Counted from the first letter of the stretch, positions 1 through 9,792 are shown. The stretch is 49,081 nt of DNA from SpSt-600 sp042408195 (GCA_042408195.1 JBHOQL010000029.1:1-49081); one strand, 5' to 3'. Notes: generated by a model not told the origin, from the letters alone. Made by a program: numbers and translations.

Positions 1-1942
1 GCAGAGATCGTTGGCGCGCCTGGAGGATACACCATGGATTGCCGCTCCATGATCGCCGGGCAATACGCGGTCTGTAACGGCAAAAATTATTGCGGGAGTA
101 ACCCCTGTCTGTACGCGCCCAATGCCCGGGTGCAGTTGACCGAATGTGGTCAGGGTTGGGCCAGCGTTACCGTGGACAACGAGCGAGGCGAAACGCTTCC
201 GGAATATGCTCCCACGGCCTACACCCGCGCCTTTGACGCTTTTCTTTACCTCCAGCGGGAAGGCGGTGAGCCTTTGATGTTGCACCGGGAATCGGTGACC
301 ACGCTGGCCTATTCCAACTGGGTGATTTCCGGCGGCTACCAGCGATGTCTGGCTGAGTATGGGGATGACCATCGGTGTGGGTTGCTGAGCCTCTTTGTTC
401 AGCCCACCTCCATCCAGTTCTCTGTGGATTGGGGGGAGGGGCTGTACGATATGCGGTCGCTCATTTCTGCCAGTCGGGGCATGTCCGGCTCACCCTCTGA
501 AGGCTATGTGAAGTTGATGAGCGACGGCGACTCGGTCACCTTTGCCCAGGGTGATGTATCCGGTTGGGTCTGGCAGCGCACGCGCACCAAAAGTTGGCCC
601 GGAGGCGACTGGAGTGATTGGACCCATGCCCTGGAGCGGTGGGATGCTTCCACCGGCGCTCATACCATCACCAACAGCGAAGCGACCGCGCCCACTCCGA
701 CCCAGACCTCCCTGTCAGCCTCGGGCTGAGCGACGCTCCACCCGCTGGCTCCATCCTCTACGTCGCTCCCCGGGACGACAATGCCACCCCTGGCACCCGT
801 GAGCGCCCCTGGGCCACCCCCGGCTACGGCTCCCGCCAACTTCGGCCCGGCGACACCCTCATCATCTTGGATGGCCGTTACACCTTGCGCGAGTACGATG
901 CCGACATCATTACTCCGCCCTCCGGCATTTCCAACGCCTGGATCACCATCAGAGGCGAGGAAGGTGACCACCCCGTCTTGGCCGGATGGGATAACCTGCT
1001 CTCCGCCATCAACCTCTTCGGCGTCCAGTACGTCCGCGTGGAGAACCTGGAGATTACTCATGACGATACTGCCATTGGCTAGGCCGTCTGGTCCGCAACG
1101 GGGTGGAGATTCTCGGCACCCCGTCGGCCAACATCCTCCTCAAAGACTTCTAACCCACCCCATAGGCGAGTTCAGGATAAACATTTAGGACGTGAAGGGC
1201 CTCCAGATCATTAACTGCCGGATAGAGTACTGTGGCCTCGGCGCGCTGGGCGGACTTGGTGGCTGGCGGAACGTCACCATCCGAGGGTGCCCCCTCTCCT
1301 GGAGCGGCCACTACTATCAGGGCGGCGACGGCTCAGGTCGCCCCTACAATTGCTCCGATGGCCTCGACACTAGGGTTCCCCAGGGGCCGGTCCTCATTGA
1401 GGACACCGTCGCCGAGCACAACCGCGGCGATGGCCTGGACTCCAAAGTGGCTCATATCGTCATCCGGCGTTCTATCGTCGCCAACAACTCCTGCGATGGG
1501 GTGAAACTTTGGGGCGAGGGCAGCCGCATAGAGAACACCCTTATCTACGGCCGGGGCACGGCGATCCCAAGCCCTCTCCTTGGGTGGCCATCGTCATTGA
1601 CCAGGTGGAACAGGCTAGGGCCCGCCTTGAAATCTTCAACGTGACGGTGGATGACGTCGTGGGGCATAACTACCTGATGTACGTCCAGTACGATAACCCT
1701 GTCCCGGTGAAAGTGGCGATGCGCAACACCATTTTCAGCTGTGCTAACATCGCTTCATCGGGCACAGGGAATTTCTGTGGCAACCCGCCCTTTGGCGTCC
1801 GGCCTAGGGCGACGCAGTGGATTATCACCTGCAGGCGGGCAGCCCGGCTATAGACGCGGGTCCCGCCGAGGGTGCCCCGGTGGTAGACCTGGAGAACCGC
1901 CCCCGCGATGCTCAGCCGGACATCGGCGCATACGAGTTCTGA
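1..1942 (+). pseudogene. Decayed right-handed beta-helix (pectate-lyase-like) protein
   Basis: The region reads as one protein only if the frame is changed repeatedly. Frame 1 is open from the window edge to 729. Frame 3 continues with a segment starting near SILYVAPRDDNATPGT and ends at a stop at 1080-1082. Frame 2 carries about 23 residues from 1085 to a stop at 1151-1153. Frame 1 resumes from about 1189 to 1560, frame 3 runs from about 1560 to 1805, and frame 2 ends with AGSPAIDAG and DIGAYEF before TGA at 1940-1942. The opening 'YVAP..D..PGT..PWAT' block, the 'DGLDSK..HIVIRRSIVANN' helix turns and the C-terminal AIDAG/DIGAYEF ending are typical of secreted parallel beta-helix proteins. 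The first 230 residues are not recognised and could be a separate domain or gene. Base composition is visibly richer in G+C than the rest of the window, which suggests foreign origin. Upstream sequence is missing. Confidence 0.8.
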
Positions 1943-2240
1943 CGGCTTTCCTCGCGGCTGTTCTTGCCGCTGGTGCGGAAACCTTTGCGGCAAAGCCGGA
2001 GCGAGAGAGGCAAGAGGTTCGCGCGCAACTTGAGCAGCTTCTGCCATGCGTACCGCGCCCGACTATCCACTCTGGGGCTACTGCCCAGCCAGACTTAAGG
2101 CAATGAGATAGCATCCGGCAAGCTGCCAGAGGGCGAATAAGGGATGCTTCTTAGCAATAGGAGAGCGGCGAACCCTTAACCTTTTACTCACCGCTCTACC
2201 CTTGTTTGATCAGGGCAGCAGCAAATACGCCCTGGATCAT
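1943..2240. other. Non-coding stretch after the pseudogene
   Basis: No convincing gene is seen here. Short open frames on both strands lack a ribosome binding site and any recognisable motif. Two weak inverted repeats are present (2111-2116 with 2143-2148, and 2162-2168 with 2191-2197), but neither is followed by a T-tract, so I do not call a terminator. Confidence 0.5.
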
Positions 2241-2269
2241 TTGGGAACGTGGGATGCCAATGGTATAAT
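2241..2269 (+). promoter_or_regulatory. Promoter of the ykuD-like/coiled-coil/selB unit
   Basis: TTGGGA at 2241-2246 and a perfect TATAAT at 2264-2269 are separated by 17 bases. The start codon at 2294 lies 24 bases beyond the -10 box. An upstream in-frame ATG at 2249 falls between the two boxes and is therefore rejected as the start. Confidence 0.65.
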
Positions 2270-2293
2270 TTTATCCCGAAGAGGGAACCTTCC

Positions 2294-3277
2294 ATGGATT
2301 CCCAACAGGAAAGGATTAGGGCCCTTCTCAAAGCAGCAGCGAAAGCTCGCAAGGAAAACAACCCCAGGCTTGCCGAGCGCTACTTGAGGATTGTCCTGCA
2401 ACTGGCGCCAAATAACCCCGAAGCCATCAAACTCAAGAAACAGGTGGAGTCCTCAAGCACCTTTTCCCTCCTGAATACCCTCCTTTTTGTGGCTGGCTTC
2501 GTCCTCCTGGCCATCCTCTGGAGTTCGGCGCCTCCGATTGGAGGCCTAAACTTCTCCAAAGAGCCTTTCTTCTTGGAGCCATCCGGAAGTGTGGCCTATG
2601 GGATTGCGATGGTGGCTCTGGGAGAGGGCAGGTTTGAAGAAGCTGCAAAGCTGCTGGAAGAAATCGCCAGGGAAAACCCTGGAATCCCTGGCATCGAGGA
2701 TAAACTCTCCTCCCTTTACTACAGGCTTGGCCTTGAGGCCCTCAACCAGGGCAATAAACAGCTGGCCAGCCTCTGGTTTCAAAAGGCTCTTGAATTCTCT
2801 CCAGAATGGAAAGAGCCCGCCGTAGCCTTGGCAAAACTCACACCAACCCCGACTCCAACGCCGATACCGACCCCTACCCCAACTCCTATCCCTTCAACCC
2901 GTAAACGCATTGTAGTAATAATATCGCAGCAAAAACTATACGCCTGGGAAGGAAATAGGCTCGTTTATGAGTTTATCTGCTCCACCGGAGCTCCGAGTTC
3001 CCCAACAGTTCCAGGGAATTACTCTGTAATAAGCAAAATCCCCATGGCCTACTCCTACAGGTGGAGGCTAAAGATGCCTTACTGGCTCGGAATATACCGG
3101 GTAGGCGACCTGGAAAACGGGATACATGCTCTTCCCATTCTTCCCAACGGCCAGACACTTTGGGCTGGCTATTTGGGGAGACCCGTCTCTTTCGGATGTA
3201 TAATCCTGGGGACTCGGGAAGCCCGCCTCCTTTACGAGTGGGCAGAAATAGGCACACCGGTGGAAGTAAAACCCTGA
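2294..3277 (+). CDS. Membrane-anchored L,D-transpeptidase-like (YkuD) protein with TPR-like region
   Basis: A 327-residue protein. Residues about 5-50 form a helical TPR-like unit (RLAERYLRIVLQLAPNNPEA), followed by one membrane segment (about 60-75), then further TPR-like helices (about 100-175). A Thr/Pro linker (TPTPTPIPTPTPT) follows, and a C-terminal YkuD domain (about 205-327) begins at KRIVVIISQQKLYAW. YkuD domains cross-link peptidoglycan through a Cys thioester, with the usual signature SHGC(I/V)R. Here it reads SFGCIIL with an upstream IHALP, so the catalytic Cys is kept but the signature His and Arg are replaced. The ATG at 2294 was chosen because GAAGAGGGAA lies just upstream and the site sits correctly behind the promoter. 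It is the first gene of a three-gene run with 3291 and selB. Enzymatic activity is uncertain given the altered motif. Confidence 0.8.
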   Translation: MDSQQERIRALLKAAAKARKENNPRLAERYLRIVLQLAPNNPEAIKLKKQVESSSTFSLLNTLLFVAGFVLLAILWSSAPPIGGLNFSKEPFFLEPSGSVAYGIAMVALGEGRFEEAAKLLEEIARENPGIPGIEDKLSSLYYRLGLEALNQGNKQLASLWFQKALEFSPEWKEPAVALAKLTPTPTPTPIPTPTPTPIPSTRKRIVVIISQQKLYAWEGNRLVYEFICSTGAPSSPTVPGNYSVISKIPMAYSYRWRLKMPYWLGIYRVGDLENGIHALPILPNGQTLWAGYLGRPVSFGCIILGTREARLLYEWAEIGTPVEVKP

Positions 3278-3290
3278 ACGGAGGAAAAGT

Positions 3291-4460
3291 ATGGAAATGG
3301 AACTTCCCCAGCTTACTCAGATGGTCACATGGCTTGATGAAGAAAGAAGGCGTGACCGCTCTGAACTCAAGCAACTCCTCCAGCGAGTTGAGGCCCTCTC
3401 GCTGGAAGCCCAAAGCCAGAGAGAAAGCCTCCAGGAACTGGAAAAGAAACTGAGTGAACTTAAGGGAGTGCTTGCCAGAATAGGAGAACTGGAAAAATCG
3501 CTGGAAAACACCAAGAAGGAAATCATGCTCATCATACAGGACTATGAGGAAGAGCGGCGCAAGGCAACCCTTGAATCCGAACGCCTCCATCAAGTGGAAA
3601 GAGCTCGCCTGGCCAAAGCGATCGATGACCTGCGAAAAGAGTGGGAGCTGTTCAGGAAAATGTCAGAGGAAATCAATACCTGCAAGGCAGAAGAGGCTCG
3701 GCTCAATGAGATGGTTCTGGCCCTGAGGGACCGCTTTGGGGCCATGGAGAAGGCACTGGAGAACGTGGAACACGCCCTGGCCTACACCGGGGAGCGGAGC
3801 GATTACCTCCTCAAGCGTGTGGCTCAGGTCCAGCAGGAGAACGCTGGACTCCTCAAGCGGGCTGGTGAACTGGAAAGCCGCTTTGATTACCTCGCAGAAC
3901 AAATCCAGAAACTGGCCAAAAGGCTGGAAGAAATAAGCCTCTTCCAGCAGAACTTCCGCCGGGAACAAGAACAGTGGCTTGAAGCCCAGCAAGTAGCAGA
4001 GCAGGAACGCCGTCGCCAGATGGAAGAGTGGGCCAAACAATTCGCCAAATTTGCGGAGAAAATGGAAGAATACTCTTCCCTTATGGATTTATATGCACAA
4101 CAGTACGAGAAAAACCGCAAAATAGCTGAACAAACCGCTAAGCTCCAAGAAAGCATAACAGCCACCGAAAGGGAGGTTATAGAATTAATGAGGGTAGCAG
4201 AGGAAAGGCTCAGGAAGGAATGGGAAACATACCGTGAGGATTCTGAAAGGCGCTGGAAACAGCAGGAAATGCTTATAGAAGAAAACCGAATCCGCCAGGA
4301 AGCCAAAAACAGGGATTTTATGGTCAAGATGGAGGCCTTGGAAAGCGCTATAAAAGGCCTTCAAGATGAATTTTCTTCCTTCCGCAGGACCCACGAGGAA
4401 AATCTAAGGGGGATAATTTCGGCCCTTCAACAATTTCTGGCAGCAATTATGGGGGACTAA
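3291..4460 (+). CDS. Long coiled-coil protein of unknown function
   Basis: A 389-residue protein that is almost entirely charged heptad-type helix, rich in Glu, Lys, Gln and Leu, from residue 1 to the end. There is no membrane segment, signal peptide or enzymatic motif. Composition resembles SMC-arm or filament-type coiled coils, but no globular head is present, so it is not an SMC protein. The start ATG is preceded by CGGAGGAAAA. It lies 13 bases after the YkuD-like gene and 3 bases before selB, so the three are probably co-transcribed. No function can be assigned; a structural or scaffolding role is only an inference from the coiled coil. Confidence 0.75.
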   Translation: MEMELPQLTQMVTWLDEERRRDRSELKQLLQRVEALSLEAQSQRESLQELEKKLSELKGVLARIGELEKSLENTKKEIMLIIQDYEEERRKATLESERLHQVERARLAKAIDDLRKEWELFRKMSEEINTCKAEEARLNEMVLALRDRFGAMEKALENVEHALAYTGERSDYLLKRVAQVQQENAGLLKRAGELESRFDYLAEQIQKLAKRLEEISLFQQNFRREQEQWLEAQQVAEQERRRQMEEWAKQFAKFAEKMEEYSSLMDLYAQQYEKNRKIAEQTAKLQESITATEREVIELMRVAEERLRKEWETYREDSERRWKQQEMLIEENRIRQEAKNRDFMVKMEALESAIKGLQDEFSSFRRTHEENLRGIISALQQFLAAIMGD

Positions 4461-4463
4461 ACC

Positions 4464-6371
4464 ATGTATGTAGTTGGCACAGCTGGCCACGTAGATCACG
4501 GAAAGTCAACTTTGGTCAAGGCTCTCACAGGCATAGACCCCGACAGGCTCAAGGAAGAGAAAGAGCGGGAAATGACCATAGACCTGGGCTTCGCCTGGCT
4601 TACCCTTCCCAATGGGGAAAAAGTAGGCATAGTAGACGTCCCAGGCCACAAGGATTTCATTGAGAACATGCTGGCTGGGGTCGGCGGAATAGATGCCGCC
4701 ATTTTGGTCATCGCTGCTGACGAAGGAGTTATGCCCCAGACGAGGGAGCATCTGGCCATCCTGGACCTCTTGCAAGTCAAGGCAGGCCTTATAGCCCTAA
4801 CCAAGATTGACTTGGTAGAGGATGAAGAATGGCTGGACATGGTCCAGGAGGAAGTTAAGGAGACCGTAAAAGGCACAGTCCTGGAAAATGCCCCCGTAAT
4901 CCTGACCTCTTCCAAGACCGGTGAGGGGCTTGACCGACTGATCCAGGCTCTTCAGGACATTCTGGTTCGGACCCCTCCCAGGATTGACCTTGGTAAGCCT
5001 CGCCTTCCCATAGACCGAGTCTTCACCATCGTGGGGTTCGGGACGGTGGTCACTGGAACCCTGGTGGATGGCAGCCTGCAGGTCGGGCAAGAGGTGGAAA
5101 TCCTCCCCCAGGGCCTGAAGGCCAGGATAAGAGGCCTCCAGTCCTACAAAGAGAAAATCCAAATCGCCCGACCTGGAAGCAGAGTGGCCGTTAACCTCGG
5201 TGGGGTTGACAAAGAGCAAATAAGCCGGGGCGATGTCCTCACTATCCCTGGATGGCTCACTCCGACTTCCCTGGTGGACGTCCACCTCCGTTATTTAGCC
5301 GACTCCCCTTTCTCCCTCCCACACAACGCCGAAGTCAAATTCTTCAGTGGCGCTGCTGAAGTCATGGCCAAAGTCAGGGTTTTGGACCGAGAAGAGGTTA
5401 AACCGGGTGAAGAAGCTTTTATCCAACTTGTTCTGGAAAGGCCCATTCCCTTGGTGAAAGGCGACGGCTTCATAATCCGCTGGCCCTCACCGCCCATGAC
5501 GGTGGGGGGAGGCAAGGTGATTGACCCTCATCCGGGCAAAAAGCACCGGCGCTTCCGTTCCGAAGTGGTGGAAAGGCTGAGGGTTTTGGCCAGCGGTGCC
5601 CCCGAAGAAGTCTTCCTGAACACTCTAAAAGCCTACGAACCAGCCCGCTTCCAGGAAATTCTGCCTCGCCTTGGCCTGGGCAGAGAGAAAGCTGCTGAAA
5701 TACTGCAAAAGCTTCTGGAAAAGGGAGAAGTTCTCACTCTCAAACCCGAAGGAGCTGGCGAGGACAGCTACCTGCTGACCAAATCCGGCTGGGATAGACT
5801 CCTTGCCCGAATGGTATCCCTGCTGGAGGAATATCATCGGCGTTATCCTCTAAGGAGAGGGATGCCCAAGGAAGAGCTGCGGAGCAGGATGAAAATTCCC
5901 TCGGGTGTCTTCGGGGAGGCTCTGAGCAGAGCTGCAGCGGAAGGTAAAATCCGAGAGGAAGAAGGGCTGGTGGCTCTTTCCCAGCACGAAATAAAGTTTT
6001 CCCCAGAGCAGAAAGAACTGGTGGAAAAACTCCTAGCCCGATTCAGGGCAAGCCCCTATATCACACCCTCAATAGCTGAGTGCGAAAACGCCCTCGGAAG
6101 TGAACTTTTCTCCGCCCTGCTGGAGATGGGGGTTTTGGTCAAAGTCAGCCCAGAGGTCGTTTTCCTGGCCGAAACCTTTCAGGAAATGGTGAAAAGGGTA
6201 GTGGAAAGGCTGGAGCGGGAAGGTAAAATAACTGTGGCACAGGTCAGGGATATGTTCGGGACAAGTCGGAAATATGCCTTAGCTCTTATGGAGCACCTGG
6301 ATGAGCGGAAGATAACCAAAAGAGTAGGCGATGAACGAGTGCTTCTCCAGAAGCCTGCAAAAGGTATATAA
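4464..6371 (+). CDS. selB: Selenocysteine-specific translation elongation factor SelB
   Basis: A 635-residue translational GTPase that delivers Sec-tRNA(Sec) to UGA codons. The N-terminal GTPase domain starts immediately: G1 GHVDHGKST, the DLGFAWL region typical of SelB in the switch area, G3 DVPGH and G4 TKID. Domains II and III follow (about 170-340), including the VFTIVGFGTVVTGTL block, and the C-terminal winged-helix repeats that bind the SECIS hairpin occupy about 380-635. Length matches the family. EF-Tu is much shorter and lacks the C-terminal extension. It starts 3 bases after the coiled-coil gene and its last 86 bases overlap the convergent DUF1850 gene. The cognate tRNA-Sec lies about 5 kb downstream; selA and selD are not in the window. 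Confidence 0.95.
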   Translation: MYVVGTAGHVDHGKSTLVKALTGIDPDRLKEEKEREMTIDLGFAWLTLPNGEKVGIVDVPGHKDFIENMLAGVGGIDAAILVIAADEGVMPQTREHLAILDLLQVKAGLIALTKIDLVEDEEWLDMVQEEVKETVKGTVLENAPVILTSSKTGEGLDRLIQALQDILVRTPPRIDLGKPRLPIDRVFTIVGFGTVVTGTLVDGSLQVGQEVEILPQGLKARIRGLQSYKEKIQIARPGSRVAVNLGGVDKEQISRGDVLTIPGWLTPTSLVDVHLRYLADSPFSLPHNAEVKFFSGAAEVMAKVRVLDREEVKPGEEAFIQLVLERPIPLVKGDGFIIRWPSPPMTVGGGKVIDPHPGKKHRRFRSEVVERLRVLASGAPEEVFLNTLKAYEPARFQEILPRLGLGREKAAEILQKLLEKGEVLTLKPEGAGEDSYLLTKSGWDRLLARMVSLLEEYHRRYPLRRGMPKEELRSRMKIPSGVFGEALSRAAAEGKIREEEGLVALSQHEIKFSPEQKELVEKLLARFRASPYITPSIAECENALGSELFSALLEMGVLVKVSPEVVFLAETFQEMVKRVVERLEREGKITVAQVRDMFGTSRKYALALMEHLDERKITKRVGDERVLLQKPAKGI

Positions 6372-6855
6372 GCCGCACCTTCCTTACCCTCAGAACCACC
6401 GCCCCCCCGAAACCAGCTTCATCGTATAGACTCAGCTCTTTGTCCCCTATTCTGAGCCGGGGTTTGCCTATCGCTCCCACTCGGAAAACAATTCGGCTGA
6501 AGGGCTTGTGCACTCCTCTCACTTCAAAAGCTCCACCAGTGTGGTAGAGGTCTGCCAGCTCCTGGGGGTTGGCCTCCATTGAGTAGCCAGAATCTTCAAA
6601 CCTAACTTCTTCCAGCCAAAGTATGCCTCCTTCAACGACAAAGCTTTCAGTAACCTGCTGACCGAAAAGGGAATTCTTCCAGGTCAATTTAATTAAATCA
6701 CCATCTTTGAGCACGAAAAAGGCTTCCCCCAAGGGGCTTTGCGTTTTTAAATATAATAGGGTGTGCCCTGGGACAGGAAGGAAAAGCAACAGAATTAAAA
6801 AAGAGGCCTTGCAGAGGTAGAGCAACCTCCGCAAGGCCCTAGATGTTTTTACCAT
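6286..6855 (-). CDS. DUF1850-type protein of a TAXI-TRAP operon
   Basis: A 189-residue protein with an N-terminal hydrophobic signal or anchor (about 15-32), then a beta-rich domain containing GEAFFVLKDGDLIKLTWKNS and a C-terminal GGAVVLRVRKV strand. Small DUF1850 proteins with this layout commonly follow TAXI-type TRAP transporter genes, and this gene directly follows the TAXI binding protein (its ATG is adjacent to the TAA). Its role in transport is unknown. Its 3' end overlaps selB by 86 bases on the opposite strand, so convergent transcription passes through both coding ends. Confidence 0.75.
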   Translation of the reverse strand: MVKTSRALRRLLYLCKASFLILLLFLPVPGHTLLYLKTQSPLGEAFFVLKDGDLIKLTWKNSLFGQQVTESFVVEGGILWLEEVRFEDSGYSMEANPQELADLYHTGGAFEVRGVHKPFSRIVFRVGAIGKPRLRIGDKELSLYDEAGFGGAVVLRVRKVRLIYLLQASGEALVHRLLFWLSSAHPGAP

Positions 6856-7848
6856 TTACTTGAGAACTCCCTTCTCCCTGAAGAACTTCTCGGCACCGGG
6901 ATGGAGGTATTTCAGGGCATCGGGAGTGACCTGCTGGATGGATTTCTCAGGAGTAAGTTTGGCAGCCCCCTTCCATACAGCGGCCAGCTCGTTCAGGTTA
7001 TTGAATATGACGTCCAGAATCTGGTAAAGCCTGTCAGCTGGGAAGGTATCCATAGCCACCAGCACGGCCGTAATGCCTATGGTTTCAACCTCGGCTTCTA
7101 TTCCAGGATAGGAGCCAGCAGCGAACTTGGTCTTGTGGAAGACGCCAGGGTTGGCAGCCATAATTTTCTCAGCTTCCGCCCCCGCTATGGGCACCAGTAC
7201 CATCTTAAAGCCAGGAGTGGAAGCAAGGTCGATGATGGAAGAAGTCGGAACCGCCCCGCTCCAGAAGAAGGCATCAATCTTACCGTCCTTCATAGCAGCC
7301 ACCGACTCAGAAGCTCCGAGCTTTTCCCTGGTGAAATCCTTGTCCCAGTCAATTCCGAGAGCTTTGAGGACGTAGCCAGCTTGCTCCTCGGTCCCGCTGT
7401 TGGGGGCTCCTGTTGAAACTCTCTTGCCTTTGAGGTCGTAGATGGTCTTTATGCCTGTGCCTTCCTTGGTAACTATGTGGAGAGGCTGCTCGTAGAAGCC
7501 CATCACGAGTCGGACGGGTTTTTTGCCTGCGAGGGCCTGGATTTTCCCCTCGTTGGCCCAAACCACGTGGTAATCGTAGCAGAAAGCCAACCCCGCCTTC
7601 CCCGTGGTCAAGAGCAGGAGGTTGTCAATGGCAGCAGTGGTGGATTCGGCTGTAGCTTCGGTGTTGGGGACTTTCTGAGTTATAAGGCCTCCTATAGCCC
7701 CTCCCAGGGGATACCATACTCCCCCTGTTCCACCGGTGGCGATGCTGAAGGAGAGTTTCTCAGGCTTCCTGGCGCACCCGGCAATGGCCAAGAGGAGAAG
7801 GGAGAGGAGAATGAATAGAGACACCAATTTCCATATTCCGCACTTCAT
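6856..7848 (-). CDS. TAXI-family TRAP transporter solute-binding lipoprotein
   Basis: A 330-residue extracytoplasmic binding protein. The signal peptide ends in the lipobox IAGC (Cys about residue 25), which anchors it to the membrane. Residues from about 35 carry the TAXI hallmark SIATGGTGGVWYPLGGAI, followed by the conserved DLKGKRVSTGAPNSGTE block (about 145-160) and GKIDAFFWSGAVPT (about 195-210). TAXI proteins bind small organic acids such as C4-dicarboxylates or glutamate; the substrate here cannot be read from sequence. It follows the TRAP permease gene by one base and has AAGGAGGGGG before its ATG. Confidence 0.92.
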   Translation of the reverse strand: MKCGIWKLVSLFILLSLLLLAIAGCARKPEKLSFSIATGGTGGVWYPLGGAIGGLITQKVPNTEATAESTTAAIDNLLLLTTGKAGLAFCYDYHVVWANEGKIQALAGKKPVRLVMGFYEQPLHIVTKEGTGIKTIYDLKGKRVSTGAPNSGTEEQAGYVLKALGIDWDKDFTREKLGASESVAAMKDGKIDAFFWSGAVPTSSIIDLASTPGFKMVLVPIAGAEAEKIMAANPGVFHKTKFAAGSYPGIEAEVETIGITAVLVAMDTFPADRLYQILDVIFNNLNELAAVWKGAAKLTPEKSIQQVTPDALKYLHPGAEKFFREKGVLK

Positions 7849-7849
7849 T

Positions 7850-9724
7850 TTACCCCCTCCTTAAAAGGTTTAGAATTAAAACCGCAGTTCCTGCGGCGGC
7901 ACTCCCCCAACCCACAGCAGAATAGCCAACGGGATAAATTACCAACAAAAGTGCTACTGCCACTAATACAGCCCTTTCAATTACGCTCAAGCTGGCCTTA
8001 ATGTGGCCCACAATACCTGCGCTTATAAATAACACAGCCAGCACGCTGTTGAGCGCTGCCCAGAGGAAGGGCACCAATTCTGACTCCACTATGAGCAGGT
8101 TGAAACCAATAGGTGTGGCGGAGAACATAAAGGGCACCAGGAAGGTGGAGATGCAGTATTTCCAGGAATTGAGCATGGCCCGGAACGGGTTGCCACCGGT
8201 TATAGCTGCAGCGGCCGAGGGGGAAAGCCCAACAGGCGGTGAAACTTCGGAGAGAACAGCGAAATAGAAAACCACGATATGAGCTACAAAATCAGGTATC
8301 CCAAGCTTGACCAGGGCCGGTGCCACCATAACTACTGTCATTATGTAAGTAGCAGTGATGGGCAAGCTGAGGCCGATTATAAGTGATGTTAAGAAGGCCA
8401 GGAAGAGGGCCATCAGCTTGTTCCCGCCGCTAAGAGCCATGATCAAACTGGAAATCTTAAGCCCCAGCCCGGTAAGGGAAAAAGTCCCCACTATAATTCC
8501 CGCTGCAGCCAGAAGGACGGCCACGGGTATCATGTTCTTGCCACCCTCAATCAGGGCTGCGACGATCCTGCGGGGGGTAAGCCACTCGTTTTTGTCCCGG
8601 CTCAGAAAGCTGGTCAGGACCGTGGTTACGATTGCCCATACAGCGGCAGATTCAGGCGAGCGGCCCATGGCCAGCAGGATGACTAACACAATTAAGGAGA
8701 TCAGGTGGTAACCCCGCCTGAGCATGACCTCTTTAAAGCTTAGGACTGGAATTTCCGGGGGAGAGAACTTCAGCTTCCTGGCTTCAAACTCCACAATGAA
8801 GAAGGTACCAAGGTAATAGAGGATGGTGGGCACCAAGACCATCAACACCACACTCCAGAAGGACACACCGAGGAACTGCATTATGAGGAAAGCGGCAGCA
8901 CCCATGAGGGGAGGGGAAATAACCGCGCCTATTCCCCCTGCCGAAATGAGCCCAGCAGCCATATCTGGATTATATCCTGCTTCCCTGAGCACCGGCCACA
9001 TGATCGGCGTCACTGACATGGTGGTAGCCACACCACTGGCTTGGGGGCCACCTAGAAGGGCCGTGGTAAGGATTGCTCCCCTGCCAGCGCTCGAAGACTT
9101 TCGTCCCATTAGGGAGATAGCTAGTTCCAGCCAGAATTTGCCTGCCCCTGCTGTGTCCATAAAAACGCCGTAGACCACAAATAAAATGACGAAGGAAGCA
9201 CTTACGGCCAAGGGAACCCCCAGCACACCTTCCAAGGTCATGTACATGTGCCCCACAATCCGATCAAGCCCGTAACCCTTGTGCCCAAGCCCTCCGGGAA
9301 TGAGGTAACCGAACATGTCATAGAGCAGGAAAAAGATCAGCACCAGAGTGAAGGCTCTGCCCACTATCCGGCGAGAAAATTCTACCAGCAGGAGTATAAC
9401 GATTATCCCCATTGCTACATCCAAAGCGTTAGGGACTGTGGAGCGCCGCAGGAAAACATCCAGATCGCGCAGGGGATACCAAATGGTGAGGATGCCTGCC
9501 AGAGCAAGTGGTAGATCGACAAACCACCTCCATTTTCCGGCCCTTTGTGAAACCGGGTAAGTTAGAGCTGCCAGAACAAAGATAAAACCTAAATGGATCA
9601 AGCGAAACGTATGAGTTTCTACAGGCCGAATTGCCCCGTACAGTGACCAACCAACGAAAGCGATGAACATAAAATCCGTTAAAAAGGAGAGAACTTTCCC
9701 CTTTATCACGGACTGTCGGAGCAT
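7850..9724 (-). CDS. TRAP transporter permease, fused small and large subunits (4TM/12TM)
   Basis: A 624-residue polytopic membrane protein. The first roughly 130 residues hold four hydrophobic segments like DctQ. The rest matches the large DctM channel subunit, including GRGAILTTALLGGPQASGV, the PPLMGAAAFLIMQFLG block and ISPPVGLSPSAAAAITGGNP-type re-entrant motifs. The fused form is the normal partner of TAXI binding proteins and drives ion-coupled uptake of organic anions. CGGGAGGA precedes the ATG. It sits downstream of an intrinsic terminator with only 26 bases between the T-tract and the start codon, so expression probably depends on read-through or on a promoter inside the upstream gene. 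Confidence 0.93.
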   Translation of the reverse strand: MLRQSVIKGKVLSFLTDFMFIAFVGWSLYGAIRPVETHTFRLIHLGFIFVLAALTYPVSQRAGKWRWFVDLPLALAGILTIWYPLRDLDVFLRRSTVPNALDVAMGIIVILLLVEFSRRIVGRAFTLVLIFFLLYDMFGYLIPGGLGHKGYGLDRIVGHMYMTLEGVLGVPLAVSASFVILFVVYGVFMDTAGAGKFWLELAISLMGRKSSSAGRGAILTTALLGGPQASGVATTMSVTPIMWPVLREAGYNPDMAAGLISAGGIGAVISPPLMGAAAFLIMQFLGVSFWSVVLMVLVPTILYYLGTFFIVEFEARKLKFSPPEIPVLSFKEVMLRRGYHLISLIVLVILLAMGRSPESAAVWAIVTTVLTSFLSRDKNEWLTPRRIVAALIEGGKNMIPVAVLLAAAGIIVGTFSLTGLGLKISSLIMALSGGNKLMALFLAFLTSLIIGLSLPITATYIMTVVMVAPALVKLGIPDFVAHIVVFYFAVLSEVSPPVGLSPSAAAAITGGNPFRAMLNSWKYCISTFLVPFMFSATPIGFNLLIVESELVPFLWAALNSVLAVLFISAGIVGHIKASLSVIERAVLVAVALLLVIYPVGYSAVGWGSAAAGTAVLILNLLRRG

Positions 9725-9750
9725 GTTTTAAAGTCCTCCCGGGATTTGAT

Positions 9751-9792
9751 AAAAAAAACGGGGCACGGGGCCGGCCCTAAAACCCGTGCCCC
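9751..9792 (-). terminator. Intrinsic terminator between acyl-CoA ligase and TRAP operon
   Basis: Read on the minus strand, a perfect 10-bp stem (GGGGCACGGG with CCCGTGCCCC) closes a 13-base loop and is followed after one base by eight T residues. It would end the ligase transcript. The TRAP permease start codon is only 26 bases further on, which leaves no room for a separate promoter after the hairpin, so it may act as a partial terminator or attenuator. Confidence 0.88.

Noticed and set aside
2249..2293. ATG at 2249 as start of the YkuD-like protein
   Set aside because: It lies between the -35 and -10 boxes of the promoter, so it could not be transcribed from that site.
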